A stretch of DNA of 64,000 bases, taken from positions 62,001-126,000 of the forward strand of contig NZ_APVL01000008.1 of assembly GCF_000565285.1 (NCBI RefSeq), written 5' to 3'. A program made the position numbers and the translations under genes. Below, piece by piece: positions 10,488-20,605 of this stretch (within the stretch, counting starts at the first letter, position 1; each line of letters starts with the position of its first letter). This DNA is from Cytobacillus firmus DS1 (GTDB lineage Bacteria; Bacillota; Bacilli; Bacillales; Cytobacillaceae). Below the pieces are notes generated by a model. That model made no database searches. It worked only from the letters and a program-made list of their open reading frames with translations, and was not told where the DNA came from.

Positions 10488-12038
10488 ATGGCAGACATCT
10501 ATGAGAAAATAAATGAGTTATACGACAGGCGCAGGGAAGTAGAACTGGGCGGAGGGGATGAGCGTATACAAAAACAGCATGAAAAAGGAAAACTGACTGC
10601 CCGGGAACGAATCGATTTATTAGTAGATCCGGGAACTTTCGTTGAGCTGAACCCATTTATTGAGCACCGCAGCACGGATTTTGGACTGGAAAACCAAAAA
10701 GGGCCTGGAGATGGTGTTGTAACTGGCTATGGAAAGGTCAACGGACGTCCTATCTTCTTATTCTCACAGGACTTTACCGTTTTTGGGGGCGCTCTCGGGG
10801 AAATGCATGCAAAAAAAATTGCCAATGTTATGGATTTAGCAGCTGAAAATGGTGCTCCATTTGTAGGGTTGAATGATTCCGGCGGCGCCAGAATTCAGGA
10901 AGGTGTTGTTTCCCTTGATGGGTACGGCCATATTTTCTACCGGAATTCCATTTATTCAGGAGTGATTCCGCAGATTTCAGTCATCATGGGGCCTTGTGCC
11001 GGTGGTGCAGTATATTCTCCGGCGATTACGGATTTTGTCTTTATGGTGGAAAAGACGAGCCAGATGTTCATAACCGGACCAAAAGTAATCGAAACGGTGA
11101 CGGGTGAGAAAATTTCTCCTGAGGATCTGGGCGGTGCCCGTGTGCACAATACAATCAGTGGAAACGCACACTTTAGAGGGGAGTCCGAAGAGCAAGTGAT
11201 TGAGCAGGTGCGGAGTCTGTTAAGCTACCTTCCGCAGAATAACGAAGAAAAACCTCCTATGTCGGAATGGGAAGAGGACGATGATTACCGTCCGGATCTG
11301 ACAGACGCCATTCCTTTTGATGCCCTTCGTCCATACGACGTTCGAAAAGTCATTGAACAGGTAGTAGATAATGATACTTTTATGGAGGTGCAGCGTGATT
11401 TCGCTAAAAATATTGTAGTCGGCCTTGCCCGGATCAAGGGTGAGACGGTGGGACTTGTCTGCAATCAGCCGAAGGTAATGGCAGGAGGACTCGATATAGA
11501 TTCTTCTGATAAGGCTTCAAGGTTTATCAGGTTCTGTGATTCATTTAATATTCCTCTTATTACATTTGAGGACGTTACAGGCTTTTTTCCGGGTGTTAAA
11601 CAGGAGCATGGCGGGATCATACGGCATGGTGCAAAGATTCTCTATGCTTACTCAGAAGCAACGGTGCCAAAGCTTACTGTTATTTTAAGAAAAGCATTCG
11701 GAGGAGCTTATGTTGCCCTTAACAGTAAATCTATTGGCGCAGATCTTGTTTTTGCATGGCCGAATGCGGAAGTGGCAGTAATGGGTCCTCAAGGTGCAGC
11801 CAACATTATTTTTGCAAGGGAAATCCAGAACAGTGATGATCCCGAGACCACCAGAGCACAAAAAATCGAAGAGTATAGAGAAAAGTTCGCAAATCCATAT
11901 GTTGCGGCAAGCCGGGGCATGGTAGATGATGTCATAGATCCGCGCGAAACCAGAATCAAGATCATTCAGGCGCTTGAAATGCTGCGCAATAAAAAAGAAA
12001 GCAGACCACATAAAAAGCATGGAAATATTCCGCTATAA
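10488..12038 (+). CDS. mmdA: Acyl-CoA carboxylase carboxyltransferase / methylmalonyl-CoA decarboxylase alpha subunit
   Basis: This 516-residue protein consists of two crotonase-like carboxyltransferase halves, as in propionyl-CoA carboxylase beta chains. Oxyanion-hole glycines are seen in DSGGARIQEGV and again in KAFGGAYVA. With a biotin carboxylase and a biotin carrier it would convert propionyl-CoA to methylmalonyl-CoA. Neither partner is encoded in this window, so carboxylase versus decarboxylase use stays open. It follows mce closely and is equivalent to B. subtilis yqjD. Confidence 0.92.
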   Translation: MADIYEKINELYDRRREVELGGGDERIQKQHEKGKLTARERIDLLVDPGTFVELNPFIEHRSTDFGLENQKGPGDGVVTGYGKVNGRPIFLFSQDFTVFGGALGEMHAKKIANVMDLAAENGAPFVGLNDSGGARIQEGVVSLDGYGHIFYRNSIYSGVIPQISVIMGPCAGGAVYSPAITDFVFMVEKTSQMFITGPKVIETVTGEKISPEDLGGARVHNTISGNAHFRGESEEQVIEQVRSLLSYLPQNNEEKPPMSEWEEDDDYRPDLTDAIPFDALRPYDVRKVIEQVVDNDTFMEVQRDFAKNIVVGLARIKGETVGLVCNQPKVMAGGLDIDSSDKASRFIRFCDSFNIPLITFEDVTGFFPGVKQEHGGIIRHGAKILYAYSEATVPKLTVILRKAFGGAYVALNSKSIGADLVFAWPNAEVAVMGPQGAANIIFAREIQNSDDPETTRAQKIEEYREKFANPYVAASRGMVDDVIDPRETRIKIIQALEMLRNKKESRPHKKHGNIPL

Positions 12039-12115
12039 TGGATTCCTGATTTGCTGTGCCAAAATTTTGGAGTTATACTTGCTTAGTAAGCTTAAATTTG
12101 GAGGTTTGTACATAA

Positions 12116-13234
12116 ATGATTAATGAGGAACGTTTATTAAACGAATTTCTGGAACTGGTGCAAATTGATTCTGAAACAAAGTATGAAGCTCAAATTGCCA
12201 AAGTTCTGAAGAAAAAATTCAGGGATCTTGGGGTTGAGGTGTACGAAGACGATACTACTGCACAGACCGGACACGGTGCAGGCAACCTCATCTGCACTCT
12301 TCAGGGAACGAAAGAAGGAATAGATACAATTTATTTCACTTCACATATGGATACGGTTGTTCCTGGAAAAGGAATTAAACCTTCCATCAAGGACGGCTAT
12401 GTTGTAACCGATGGAACAACGATCCTGGGTGCAGACGACAAGGCAGGACTTGCCGTTATGCTCGAAATTGTTAAGGTCCTGAAGGAGCAGAATATCGCTC
12501 ATGGAACTATTCAGTTCATTATCACAGTCGGTGAAGAATCCGGACTGGTTGGAGCGAAGGTTCTCGATCCTTCACTTGTTAAAGCTAAGTTTGGCTATGC
12601 ATTAGACAGTGACGGCAAAGTCGGGAATATTATCGTTGCTGCCCCAACCCAGGCTAAAGTTAAAGCTGCTATTCTAGGAAAAACAGCTCATGCCGGTGTT
12701 GCTCCTGAGAAAGGCATTTCTGCAATCACGATGGCATCGAAAGCGATCTCAAGAATGCCGCTGGGCCGCATTGATGAAGAAACAACGGCTAATATAGGGC
12801 GTTTTGAAGGCGGACAGCAAACGAATATTGTATGTGACCATGTTGATGTATTAGCAGAAGCACGTTCATTAATTCCTGAAAAAATGGAACAGCAGGTAGC
12901 TAAAATGAAGGAAGCATTTGAAAGTGCTGCCGAAGAAATGGGCGGCAAAGCTGAAGTGGATGTTCAGGTCATGTATCCTGGCTTTAAATTTGGCGAAGGT
13001 GATCATGTCGTTGAAGTAGCACGCAGAGCGGCTGCAAAAATCGGCCGCAGCTCCGAGCTTCTTCACAGCGGCGGCGGAAGCGATGCAAACGTAATCGCCG
13101 GCTTTGGCATTCCTACAGTTAACCTTGCTGTCGGTTATGAAGAAATTCATACAACCAATGAGCGCATGCCTATTGAAGAATTAAATAAACTGGCTGAAAT
13201 GGTCATTGCCATTATTGAAGAAGTTTCAGCTTAA
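12116..13234 (+). CDS. yqjE: M20-family peptidase (peptidase T-like, YqjE)
   Basis: This 372-residue metallopeptidase belongs to the M20B group. Zinc-site segments are intact: SHMDTV, GADDKAG, VGEESG and DSDG, with a final histidine near EIHTTNE. It probably trims di- or tripeptides in the cytoplasm, but the exact substrate is not visible. TTTGGAGG precedes the ATG. It follows mmdA by 78 bases and ends in a strong terminator, so it may be the last gene of the mce-mmdA transcript. Confidence 0.88.
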   Translation: MINEERLLNEFLELVQIDSETKYEAQIAKVLKKKFRDLGVEVYEDDTTAQTGHGAGNLICTLQGTKEGIDTIYFTSHMDTVVPGKGIKPSIKDGYVVTDGTTILGADDKAGLAVMLEIVKVLKEQNIAHGTIQFIITVGEESGLVGAKVLDPSLVKAKFGYALDSDGKVGNIIVAAPTQAKVKAAILGKTAHAGVAPEKGISAITMASKAISRMPLGRIDEETTANIGRFEGGQQTNIVCDHVDVLAEARSLIPEKMEQQVAKMKEAFESAAEEMGGKAEVDVQVMYPGFKFGEGDHVVEVARRAAAKIGRSSELLHSGGGSDANVIAGFGIPTVNLAVGYEEIHTTNERMPIEELNKLAEMVIAIIEEVSA

Positions 13235-13244
13235 GCAGCAAGAA

Positions 13245-13270
13245 AGAGAACCGATGTGGTTCTCTTTTTT
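13245..13270 (+). terminator. Terminator after yqjE
   Basis: AGAGAACC and GGTTCTCT pair around GATGT and run into TTTTT. Confidence 0.9.
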
Positions 13271-13361
13271 GCTGAAGCATTCTATTATTTCCTCACTAGT
13301 TAGAAAATAATGGCTATGGTATATTAGTACTATACATAAGAGTTTCCGAGGAGGAAATGCG

Positions 13362-13838
13362 ATGATTGAAAATAATAAAGCTGTCGTTTTCAGGGCAGGA
13401 AATGAGGAATATGCTACACCGGTTCCTTTTGTTATATCCATTGAGAAAATGGACGGTATTACACCGATTCCTCATTTGCCCGCCTATGTAAGAGGGATTG
13501 TTAAAGTCAGGGGAGAGCTTATTCCTGTTGTTGATTTTGAAGAAATTCTCTACACCCGGAAGCTTGCTGATAGTGACTCCGCAAGAATGATTGTGCTGCA
13601 GACAGACGAGCTATCATTCGCCGTTCTTGTAAATGAAGCCAAGGAAATTCTTGATATTCCAGAAGGCTGCCTGAAACAGCCAGGTCTGATTGCCTATCAA
13701 AAAACCAATTATTTTACAGGTGTGGCTAATATCGATAATAGGCTGATTACTATAATTGACCCATTAAAGCTGGTGGAATCACTAGATGGAATAAGAGAAA
13801 TAAAAGAGTATATGAAAACACAGCATACAACTGCATAG
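13362..13838 (+). CDS. CheW-like domain protein
   Basis: This 158-residue protein is made almost entirely of one CheW-like domain (KAVVFRAGNEEYATPV..., then IPHLPAYVRGIVKVRGELIPVVDF). In chemotaxis such domains couple receptors to CheA; no che gene is nearby, so its partner is unknown. GAGGAGG precedes the ATG. It has its own terminator and appears monocistronic. It is not part of this neighbourhood in B. subtilis as I know it. Confidence 0.85.
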   Translation: MIENNKAVVFRAGNEEYATPVPFVISIEKMDGITPIPHLPAYVRGIVKVRGELIPVVDFEEILYTRKLADSDSARMIVLQTDELSFAVLVNEAKEILDIPEGCLKQPGLIAYQKTNYFTGVANIDNRLITIIDPLKLVESLDGIREIKEYMKTQHTTA

Positions 13839-13852
13839 CGGACGAATTCTGG

Positions 13853-13889
13853 AACAGGGGATCAGAGAGATTCCCTGTTTTCGCTTTTT
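13853..13889 (+). terminator. Terminator after the CheW-like gene
   Basis: AACAGGGGATC pairs with GATTCCCTGTT around a 4-5 base loop and is followed by TTTCGCTTTTT. Confidence 0.8.
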
Positions 13890-13967
13890 CAAAAAAGTCT
13901 CTGATTAATAGAAATGAAAAATATTTGCTAAAATAGAATTGAATTATATTTACAGGGAAGTGCCGGC

Positions 13968-15266
13968 ATGAAACAAATGTATCCGAAAAATGGGAGAGTT
14001 ATCCTTCATGTTGATATGAATAGTTTTTATGCTTCGGTTGAGATGGCTTATGATCCCTTATTAAAGGGCAAGCCTTTAGCAATCGCAGGGAATCCGGAGG
14101 AGAGACGCGGTATTATTGTAACTTGCAGTTATGAGGCAAGGAAATTCGGTGTAAAAACCACCATGCCTCTATGGGAGGCTAAAAAGCTTTGTCCCCAGCT
14201 GATTATCATGAAGCCTAATTTTGAGAGATATCGTGCTGCCTCTATGGGAATGTTTGATATATTGCGCGAATATTCCTCCCTTGTTGAACCTGTATCCATT
14301 GATGAAGGATATGTGGACATAACAGACAGCTATGAGTTTGGGAGCCCAATAGAAATTGCCTCGACGATACAAAAGCAGGTTTTTCAGCAGCTTGATTTGC
14401 CCTGCAGCATAGGTGTTGCCCCTAATAAATTTTTAGCCAAGATGGCTTCCGACATGAAAAAGCCGATGGGGATTACAGTTCTCAGAAAAAGAGATGTACC
14501 GCATATCCTTTGGCCGATGGAAGTGGAGGAAATGCACGGAGTCGGCAGAAAAACAGGAGAAAAACTGAGAAATCTCAACATCACCACAATTGGCGAATTG
14601 GCAAAAGCGGATGAAATTATTTTAAAAGCAGCACTGGGCATCAATGGCCCGAGGCTGAAACAAAAAGCCAATGGCCAGGATCTTAGAAAAGTCGATCCGG
14701 ACTCGGCGTCTGAATTTAAAAGTGTGGGGAATTCGACCACACTGCCAAGAGATGTTTCAAATCAAAGAGAGCTGCTTCAGGTATTTGAAAAGCTGGCTGC
14801 ACAGGTTTCTTCCCGGTTGAAAAGGAAACAGGTAATGGCGCTTTCTCTCGGGATTACTATCAGATATAAGGACCGGAAAACGATTACCAGAAGCCGCAAA
14901 CTGAAAAATCCGATTCAGCATAATGAAGAAATTTACCAAATGGCAAAAGAGCTTTTTATAAAACATTGGAATGGAAATGCTGTACGGCTTCTTGGCATTA
15001 CAGGAACCGACCTTGTCGAACCCGAACAGGCGGTTAAACAGCTGGATCTGTTCAGTTTTGAAAAAGATGCCAGAAAGGAGCCGTTATTTCAGACAATGGA
15101 TCTTTTGCGCAAGAAATACGGCACTAAAATAATCGACAATGCGGGTGCACTTTCGGATATGAAATTGGCCAGCCACAAGATCGGCACTGACACCAGCTTT
15201 AATAAAGACTTTTTACATGGCAGTCCAGGAAGAAGCGATAAAAAAGAAAAAGATGATCATTCATGA
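13968..15266 (+). CDS. dinB: DNA polymerase IV (Y family)
   Basis: This 432-residue translesion polymerase carries catalytic acids D16 in HVDMNSFYASVE and D112-E113 in SIDEGYVD. A helix-hairpin-helix thumb (EEMHGVGRKTGEKL) and little-finger domain follow. The C-terminal QLDLFSF is a beta-clamp binding motif. It corresponds to B. subtilis yqjH (PolY1). I saw no LexA box upstream, unlike the uvrX-type polymerase at 27.8 kb. The ATG at 13968 follows GGGAAG. Confidence 0.95.
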   Translation: MKQMYPKNGRVILHVDMNSFYASVEMAYDPLLKGKPLAIAGNPEERRGIIVTCSYEARKFGVKTTMPLWEAKKLCPQLIIMKPNFERYRAASMGMFDILREYSSLVEPVSIDEGYVDITDSYEFGSPIEIASTIQKQVFQQLDLPCSIGVAPNKFLAKMASDMKKPMGITVLRKRDVPHILWPMEVEEMHGVGRKTGEKLRNLNITTIGELAKADEIILKAALGINGPRLKQKANGQDLRKVDPDSASEFKSVGNSTTLPRDVSNQRELLQVFEKLAAQVSSRLKRKQVMALSLGITIRYKDRKTITRSRKLKNPIQHNEEIYQMAKELFIKHWNGNAVRLLGITGTDLVEPEQAVKQLDLFSFEKDARKEPLFQTMDLLRKKYGTKIIDNAGALSDMKLASHKIGTDTSFNKDFLHGSPGRSDKKEKDDHS

Positions 15267-15398
15267 GTTTTTCAGGAGGCTATAAGCAAAACTAAGACAG
15301 GAAAGTTGAATCAGGATAGGAATCTTGCTAAAGTAGAGTGGATTATTTGATTGGATTTTGTATGTAACGCATAAAGGCTGGAAGGGAAGTAATAAAAG

Positions 15399-16808
15399 AT
15401 GACGAAATCACAGTTTGGTGTTATCGGCTTAGCCGTCATGGGCAAAAATCTTGCCATGAATATTGAAAGCAGAGGGTACTCGGTATCTGTATTTAACCGG
15501 TCGCGTGAAAAAACGGATGAGATGCTTAAGGAAGTGGAAGGAAAAAATTTTAAAGGTACATATACAATTGAAGAGTTTGTGAGTTCCCTGGAAAAACCCC
15601 GGAAAATCATGCTTATGGTGAAAGCAGGCGGTCCGACAGATGCGACAATTGAGCAGTTAAAGCCATTGCTGGATAAAGGGGATATTTTGATTGATGGAGG
15701 GAATACCTTCTTTGTGGATACGCAGCGCCGCAATAAGGAATTAAGCGAGCTGGGCATTCATTTCATCGGTACGGGAGTTTCAGGTGGCGAAGAGGGCGCT
15801 CTGAAGGGACCTTCCATTATGCCTGGCGGCCAAAAAGAAGCCTACGAGCTGGTTGCCCCGATTTTTCAAGATATTGCAGCAAAGGTTAATGGCGAAGCAT
15901 GCACCACATACATCGGGCCGGATGGGGCAGGACATTATGTGAAAATGGTGCATAACGGCATTGAATACGGCGATATGCAGCTGATTTCCGAATCTTATTT
16001 TCTTTTGAAAAACGTGCTTGGATTGACTGCTGAAGAGCTTCATGAAGTATTCGCAGAATGGAATAAAGGCGAGCTTGACAGCTATCTGATTGAAATTACG
16101 GCTGATATTTTCACGAAAAAAGACGAGGAAACCGGAAAGCCGCTGGTAGATGTCATCCTTGACACAGCAGGCCAAAAGGGAACCGGCAAATGGACAAGCC
16201 AAAGTGCGCTTGACCTCGGTGTACCGCTTCCTATCATTACTGAATCCGTTTTTGCCCGATTCATTTCTGCCATGAAAGAAGAACGTGTGAATGCAAGCAA
16301 AGTTCTTCGCGGGCCCGCTGGACAGGACTTCACAGGCGATAAAAAAGCATTTATCGAAAGTGTCCGCAAAGCTCTTTACATGAGCAAAATCTGCTCATAT
16401 GCACAAGGATTTGCTCAAATGAGAGCAGCTTCCGAAGAATATGGATGGGATCTGAAATACGGTGATATTGCGATGATTTTCCGCGGCGGCTGCATTATCC
16501 GTGCCCAATTCCTGCAGAAAATCAAGGAAGCATATGACCGTGAGCCAGGCTTGAAGAATCTCCTTCTTGATCCGTATTTCAAGGAAATCGTAGAAAGCTA
16601 TCAGGATGCTGCCCGTGAAATTATCAGCATGGCTGTAAAGAACGGCATTCCTGTACCATGCTTTGCTGCTGCGCTGTCCTATTATGACAGCTACCGCACG
16701 GAAACATTGCCTGCAAACCTTCTTCAGGCACAGCGTGACTACTTTGGAGCACACACCTATCAGCGTACAGACAAAGAAGGCATTTTTCATACAAATTGGA
16801 TGGAATAA
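15399..16808 (+). CDS. gndA: 6-phosphogluconate dehydrogenase, decarboxylating
   Basis: This 469-residue cytoplasmic enzyme oxidises 6-phosphogluconate to ribulose 5-phosphate and CO2, producing NADPH. The N-terminal dinucleotide fold begins [13 protein letters not shown] and contains FNRSR, consistent with NADP preference. GGEEGA and the substrate segment [13 protein letters not shown] are intact. Length is normal. It converges with zwf, the preceding enzyme of the oxidative pentose phosphate pathway, with two terminators between them. Confidence 0.97.
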   Translation: MTKSQFGVIGLAVMGKNLAMNIESRGYSVSVFNRSREKTDEMLKEVEGKNFKGTYTIEEFVSSLEKPRKIMLMVKAGGPTDATIEQLKPLLDKGDILIDGGNTFFVDTQRRNKELSELGIHFIGTGVSGGEEGALKGPSIMPGGQKEAYELVAPIFQDIAAKVNGEACTTYIGPDGAGHYVKMVHNGIEYGDMQLISESYFLLKNVLGLTAEELHEVFAEWNKGELDSYLIEITADIFTKKDEETGKPLVDVILDTAGQKGTGKWTSQSALDLGVPLPIITESVFARFISAMKEERVNASKVLRGPAGQDFTGDKKAFIESVRKALYMSKICSYAQGFAQMRAASEEYGWDLKYGDIAMIFRGGCIIRAQFLQKIKEAYDREPGLKNLLLDPYFKEIVESYQDAAREIISMAVKNGIPVPCFAAALSYYDSYRTETLPANLLQAQRDYFGAHTYQRTDKEGIFHTNWME

Positions 16809-16809
16809 T

Positions 16810-16841
16810 AAAAAACAGCGTCCTAGCGGCGCTGTTTTTTG
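16810..16841 (+). terminator. Terminator of gndA
   Basis: AAAAAACAGCG and CGCTGTTTTTT pair around 9 bases, with a T run that also works on the opposite strand. Confidence 0.85.
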
Positions 16842-16857
16842 TCTTTAATAAAAATAA

Positions 16858-16885
16858 AGACCCCCTTCATCAGCAGGGGGTCTCA
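16858..16885 (-). terminator. Terminator of zwf
   Basis: AGACCCCC and GGGGGTCT pair around TTCATCAGCA; on the - strand TTTATTTTTATT follows. Confidence 0.85.
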
Positions 16886-16892
16886 GAATCAA

Positions 16893-18395
16893 TTAACACT
16901 GTTCAACATCAAGGTCAGTTACAGGCCACCAGAAGAAACCGTCTTTTTCAAGCAGCCGGTCTGCTTCTTTTGGACCCATTGAACCCGATTCGTAGTTAGG
17001 GAAATCTCCTTCTTTTGTGTTTTCCCAAACGTCGGAAATTTTGTCGACAAAGCTCCAGGAAAGGGCAACTTCATCCCAGTGTGTAAAGTTTGTGGCGTCA
17101 CCGCGCATGCAATCATATAAAAGCCTTTCATACGCTTCAGGTGTATTCATGTCATCGATGCCTTTGTTGGCAAAGTTTAATTTTACCGGTGTGGCTTCCA
17201 TGTTTTGGCCTGATTTTTGGGCATTTAAATAAAGGGTAATACCTTCTTCGGGCTGAATGTGGATAACCAGCAGGTTTGGATTTAGCGTTTGCTCAGTCTG
17301 ATAATATAAGTTCATCGGAATGTCCTTGAACTGGATAACAATTTTCGTTGATTTAGCAGCCATTCTTTTACCTGTACGAATGTAGATAGGCACACCTGCC
17401 CAGCGGAAATTGTCAATCATCAGCTTGCCTGCTACATACGTTTCGGTGTTTGATTGTTCATCCACCATCGGCTCCTGATTATATGCTGGTACTTCCTGTC
17501 CATTTAAATGGCCTTTTCCGTACTGGCCGCGGACAAAGTAATCTCTCACCTGATCGCCTTCAATTGGGCGCATGGCTCTTAAAACTTTTACTTTTTCAGA
17601 TCTGATTTCATCTGTTGTCAGGCGGATTGGCGGTTCCATTGCCAATAAGGCAACCATTTGCAGCATATGGTTTTGGACCATGTCACGAAGGGCGCCGCTT
17701 TTTTCATAATAACGGCCGCGTTCTTCTACACCAAGTACTTCGCTTGATGTAACCTGGATATTTGAGATGTAGCGATTGTTCCATAAAGGTTCGAAAATGG
17801 CATTGGCAAAACGGATAACCTCAATGTTTTGCACCATCTCTTTCCCAAGGTAGTGGTCAATCCGGTAAATTTCATTCTCTGAAAAAGCTTTTCGGATTTG
17901 CTTATTAAGCTGCTTCGCTGATTCAAGATCATGCCCAAATGGTTTTTCTATGACGAGACGCTTAAAACCATCTACATCTGTCAGGCCATCTGCTTTTAAA
18001 TGCTCTGCAATGGTTCCGAAAAACTCAGGTGCCATGGCAAGGTAAAAAATGCGGTTGCCTCCAAGGGAATAATGAGTATCCAATTCTTCGGCCATGCTCT
18101 TTAATGCCAAATAGGAACTGGAATCCGTCACATCATGCGAATGATAGTAAAAGTGAGAAATAAAATCTTCAAGTTCTCCGTTATCTTTTATAGCGGACTC
18201 AACAGAGGTTTTGACACTTGTCTGAAATTCATCATGTGATAACGGCCTTCTGGCAACCCCCACTACGGCGAAGCGATCAGACAGCCTGCCCTTTTTATAT
18301 AAGCGGTAAAGTGAGGGAAACAGTTTTCTCTTTGCCAAATCCCCTGTTGCTCCAAATATCATTATTAGTCCGGCCGGTTTTTCGTTTGTTTTCAC
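16893..18395 (-). CDS. zwf: Glucose-6-phosphate 1-dehydrogenase
   Basis: This 500-residue enzyme makes 6-phosphogluconolactone and NADPH from glucose 6-phosphate. The cofactor motif FGATGDLAKRKL is near the N-terminus and the catalytic RIDHYLGKE is in the middle. I chose the GTG at 18395 because it gives MKTNEKP, resembling B. subtilis Zwf, and follows AGAGG by 9 bases; the upstream TTG at 18419 has no ribosome site. It is convergent with gndA. Confidence 0.96.
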   Translation of the reverse strand: MKTNEKPAGLIMIFGATGDLAKRKLFPSLYRLYKKGRLSDRFAVVGVARRPLSHDEFQTSVKTSVESAIKDNGELEDFISHFYYHSHDVTDSSSYLALKSMAEELDTHYSLGGNRIFYLAMAPEFFGTIAEHLKADGLTDVDGFKRLVIEKPFGHDLESAKQLNKQIRKAFSENEIYRIDHYLGKEMVQNIEVIRFANAIFEPLWNNRYISNIQVTSSEVLGVEERGRYYEKSGALRDMVQNHMLQMVALLAMEPPIRLTTDEIRSEKVKVLRAMRPIEGDQVRDYFVRGQYGKGHLNGQEVPAYNQEPMVDEQSNTETYVAGKLMIDNFRWAGVPIYIRTGKRMAAKSTKIVIQFKDIPMNLYYQTEQTLNPNLLVIHIQPEEGITLYLNAQKSGQNMEATPVKLNFANKGIDDMNTPEAYERLLYDCMRGDATNFTHWDEVALSWSFVDKISDVWENTKEGDFPNYESGSMGPKEADRLLEKDGFFWWPVTDLDVEQC

Positions 18396-18515
18396 GATTC
18401 TAGAACCTCTTTTCGACAAAATTTCTGTATGTAAGGCGGGACTGACTTTTGTCCGTCCTCAGCTTGAGAAGAAGCTGTATATTGCATTGCAAAAAAACGT
18501 CTGTACAAGTATAAA

Positions 18516-18544
18516 ATTGTATCTGTTTACAGCTATTTTCGCAA
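18516..18544 (-). promoter_or_regulatory. Probable sigma-A promoter of zwf
   Basis: On the - strand TTGCGA (18544-18539) and TACAAT (18521-18516) are exactly 17 bases apart, about 120 bases before zwf. Confidence 0.6.
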
Positions 18545-18650
18545 ATATTAAGTTTGTCCTTTTTATCATAGTTTCTATCTAACAGCCGGGAACTATCCTT
18601 TCAAATAAAACAAAAAAACATTGTTAATTGAATGAATTCCTAAGCTGCTA

Positions 18651-18659
18651 TGGTATATT
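18651..18659 (+). promoter_or_regulatory. Possible extended -10 promoter of rnz
   Basis: TGG followed by TATATT forms an extended -10; the -35 at 17-base distance is poor. The rest of the 18396-18722 gap holds no gene I can support. Confidence 0.35.
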
Positions 18660-18722
18660 GTTTATATTCGTACAAGACCAGACAGGCTAAACCATAAATT
18701 GCCGGAGGGAGGTATTTTACAT

Positions 18723-19661
18723 ATGGACATTTTTTTTCTGGGAACGGGAGCAGGAATTCCCGCTAAGCTGAGGAATGTATCTTCGATGGCTTTAAAGCTC
18801 CTGGATGAAAGAGGAAGCATATGGCTTTTTGACTGTGGAGAAGCGACCCAGCATCAAATTTTACATACTAGCATTAAACCGAGAAGAATTGAGAAAATCT
18901 TTATCACACATCTTCATGGTGACCATATTTATGGTCTGCCCGGCCTGCTTTCAAGCCGCTCTTTCCAGGGCGGTGATACAGAGGTGACCCTATATGGGCC
19001 AAAAGGTTTGAAAGAATTCATTGAAGTTTCGCTATCTGTCAGCGGCACATACCTTAAGTATCCCCTAAAGGTAGCTGAAATCACTGAGGGTATTGTGTTT
19101 GATGAAGAAGACTTTAAGGTAGAAGCACGCATGCTTGAGCACGGAATATCCTCATACGGCTACCGGATTACAGAAAAGGACCGTCCGGGCACATTGCTTG
19201 CGGACAAACTTGCTGAAGCGGGAATCAAACCGGGTCCGATATATAAGAAAATAAAGAATGGCGAAAACATAAAGCTTGAGGATGGAAGTATGATCGAAGC
19301 AAAAAATTTCCTGGGGCCGGCTCAAAAGGGGAGAATTGTCACGGTGCTGGGAGATACCAGATTCTGCGATGCGGCAATAGATTTAGCTGCTGATGCTGAC
19401 CTTTTAATACATGAGGCAACCTTCTCAGGGGGGGAAGAGAAACTTGCATACGATTATTTTCATTCGACAACCCTTCAGGCTGCTCAAGTTGCGCTCGAGG
19501 CGAATGCAAGGAAACTTTGCCTGAATCATATCAGTTCACGATATGAACGCCAGGAGTGGGGACAGCTTGTGAAAGAATCACAGACCATTTTCCCCAATAC
19601 GGTTATTGCTGAGGACTTTAAAGAAATTCATATCCCGCTTGATAAAGGAGAGGCGAACTAA
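18723..19661 (+). CDS. rnz: Ribonuclease Z
   Basis: This 312-residue metallo-beta-lactamase-fold endonuclease removes the 3' trailer from tRNA precursors. The zinc motif H63-L-H65-G-D67-H68 is intact, followed by GLPG and a long insertion typical of the flexible arm. The ATG at 18723 follows GGAGGGAGG, so the upstream in-frame start at 18699 is rejected. The next gene begins on the base after the stop codon. Confidence 0.95.
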   Translation: MDIFFLGTGAGIPAKLRNVSSMALKLLDERGSIWLFDCGEATQHQILHTSIKPRRIEKIFITHLHGDHIYGLPGLLSSRSFQGGDTEVTLYGPKGLKEFIEVSLSVSGTYLKYPLKVAEITEGIVFDEEDFKVEARMLEHGISSYGYRITEKDRPGTLLADKLAEAGIKPGPIYKKIKNGENIKLEDGSMIEAKNFLGPAQKGRIVTVLGDTRFCDAAIDLAADADLLIHEATFSGGEEKLAYDYFHSTTLQAAQVALEANARKLCLNHISSRYERQEWGQLVKESQTIFPNTVIAEDFKEIHIPLDKGEAN

Positions 19662-20207
19662 TTGAAGACTTTCTATATCGTGCGCCATGCGAAGGCGGAG
19701 GGCCAGCCTTTCTCCGCCGAATTGACAGAAAGGGGAAGGGAACAGGCATTAAAATTAATTGATTTCTTTAAAGGCAAGGAAATCAATCGCATATACTCAA
19801 GCCCTTTTGTGCGGGCCATTGAAACAATCTGGCCGCTTGCACAGTCGAGAAATTTGGATATTATTGAGGAAAGCCGTTTGGGTGAAAGGGTGCTGAGCTC
19901 TATTCTTTTTGATGATTGGCAGGACAAGCTTAAGCAAAGCTTTTCTGATTTTGAACTCGTTTTTGAAGGGGGAGAATCTCATTCATCAGGAATGAAACGA
20001 GCCTCTTCCCTGCTGGATGAATTAATCGCGTCCAATGAGAATCACATCATTCTGGTCAGCCATGGCAATTTATCAACGCTGTTGCTCCGCTGTTTCGATG
20101 AAAATGCAGGCTTTGAGCATCTGATGAAGATGAGCAACCCGGATGTTTTCGAAATTAAAGTAAATGGTGAAGATACCAAATGGAAGCGGATTTGGAATGA
20201 AAAGTAA
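19662..20207 (+). CDS. Histidine phosphatase family protein
   Basis: This 181-residue protein has the RHAKAEG phosphohistidine motif at residues 8-14, TERGREQA after it, and a second histidine in VSHGN. This is the phosphoglycerate mutase-like fold; the substrate is unknown. The TTG start directly abuts the rnz stop codon and follows GGAGAGG, so the pair is translationally coupled. Confidence 0.85.
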   Translation: MKTFYIVRHAKAEGQPFSAELTERGREQALKLIDFFKGKEINRIYSSPFVRAIETIWPLAQSRNLDIIEESRLGERVLSSILFDDWQDKLKQSFSDFELVFEGGESHSSGMKRASSLLDELIASNENHIILVSHGNLSTLLLRCFDENAGFEHLMKMSNPDVFEIKVNGEDTKWKRIWNEK

Positions 20208-20302
20208 TGCCTGGAAAAATTGAATTTTTCTAATTTGGCATTGACGGTTATCTGCATGCATACTATAATCACACTTATACTTTAAAACATTATAGTAAAA
20301 AG

Positions 20303-20540
20303 CTATGAAGAGACTCTATTAAGTTTTATCTCCCTGTTTATAGAGAGCCAGTGGATGGTGGAAACTGGCACAAAGATAAAATGAATTTCATCTTGGAGCT
20401 TATCTTTCCTGCATATAGCAGAGAAGACGGTTAATCCGTTATATTTTTGAGTGGAAAGTCACATGCTTTCAAAAAGGGTGGTACCGCGTGAACCTAAATT
20501 CACGTCCCTTTTGAAGAATGTGGCTTTTTTGTTTTTTAAA
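20303..20540 (+). promoter_or_regulatory. T-box leader with apparent Phe (UUC) specifier
   Basis: The conserved T-box AGGGTGGTACCGCG is at 20475-20488. A Stem I with GGATGGTGGAAAC in its apical part precedes it, and the specifier-loop region reads GAAT-TTC-A at about 20375, giving UUC for tRNA-Phe. The terminator pairs TTCAAAAAGGG with CCCTTTTGAA and ends in TTTTTTGTTTTTT. Uncharged tRNA would favour readthrough into the transporter gene. The T-box call is firm; the codon call is moderate. Confidence 0.92.
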
Positions 20541-20605
20541 TAGAAATCCGGCCGGTTTCTATAAACCCCTTAAGACTGCGATAAAAAAATTTTGGAGGTA
20601 CAGGC

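Noticed and set aside
13900-13967. LexA box upstream of dinB
   Set aside because: No GAAC-N4-GTTC or near match is present.
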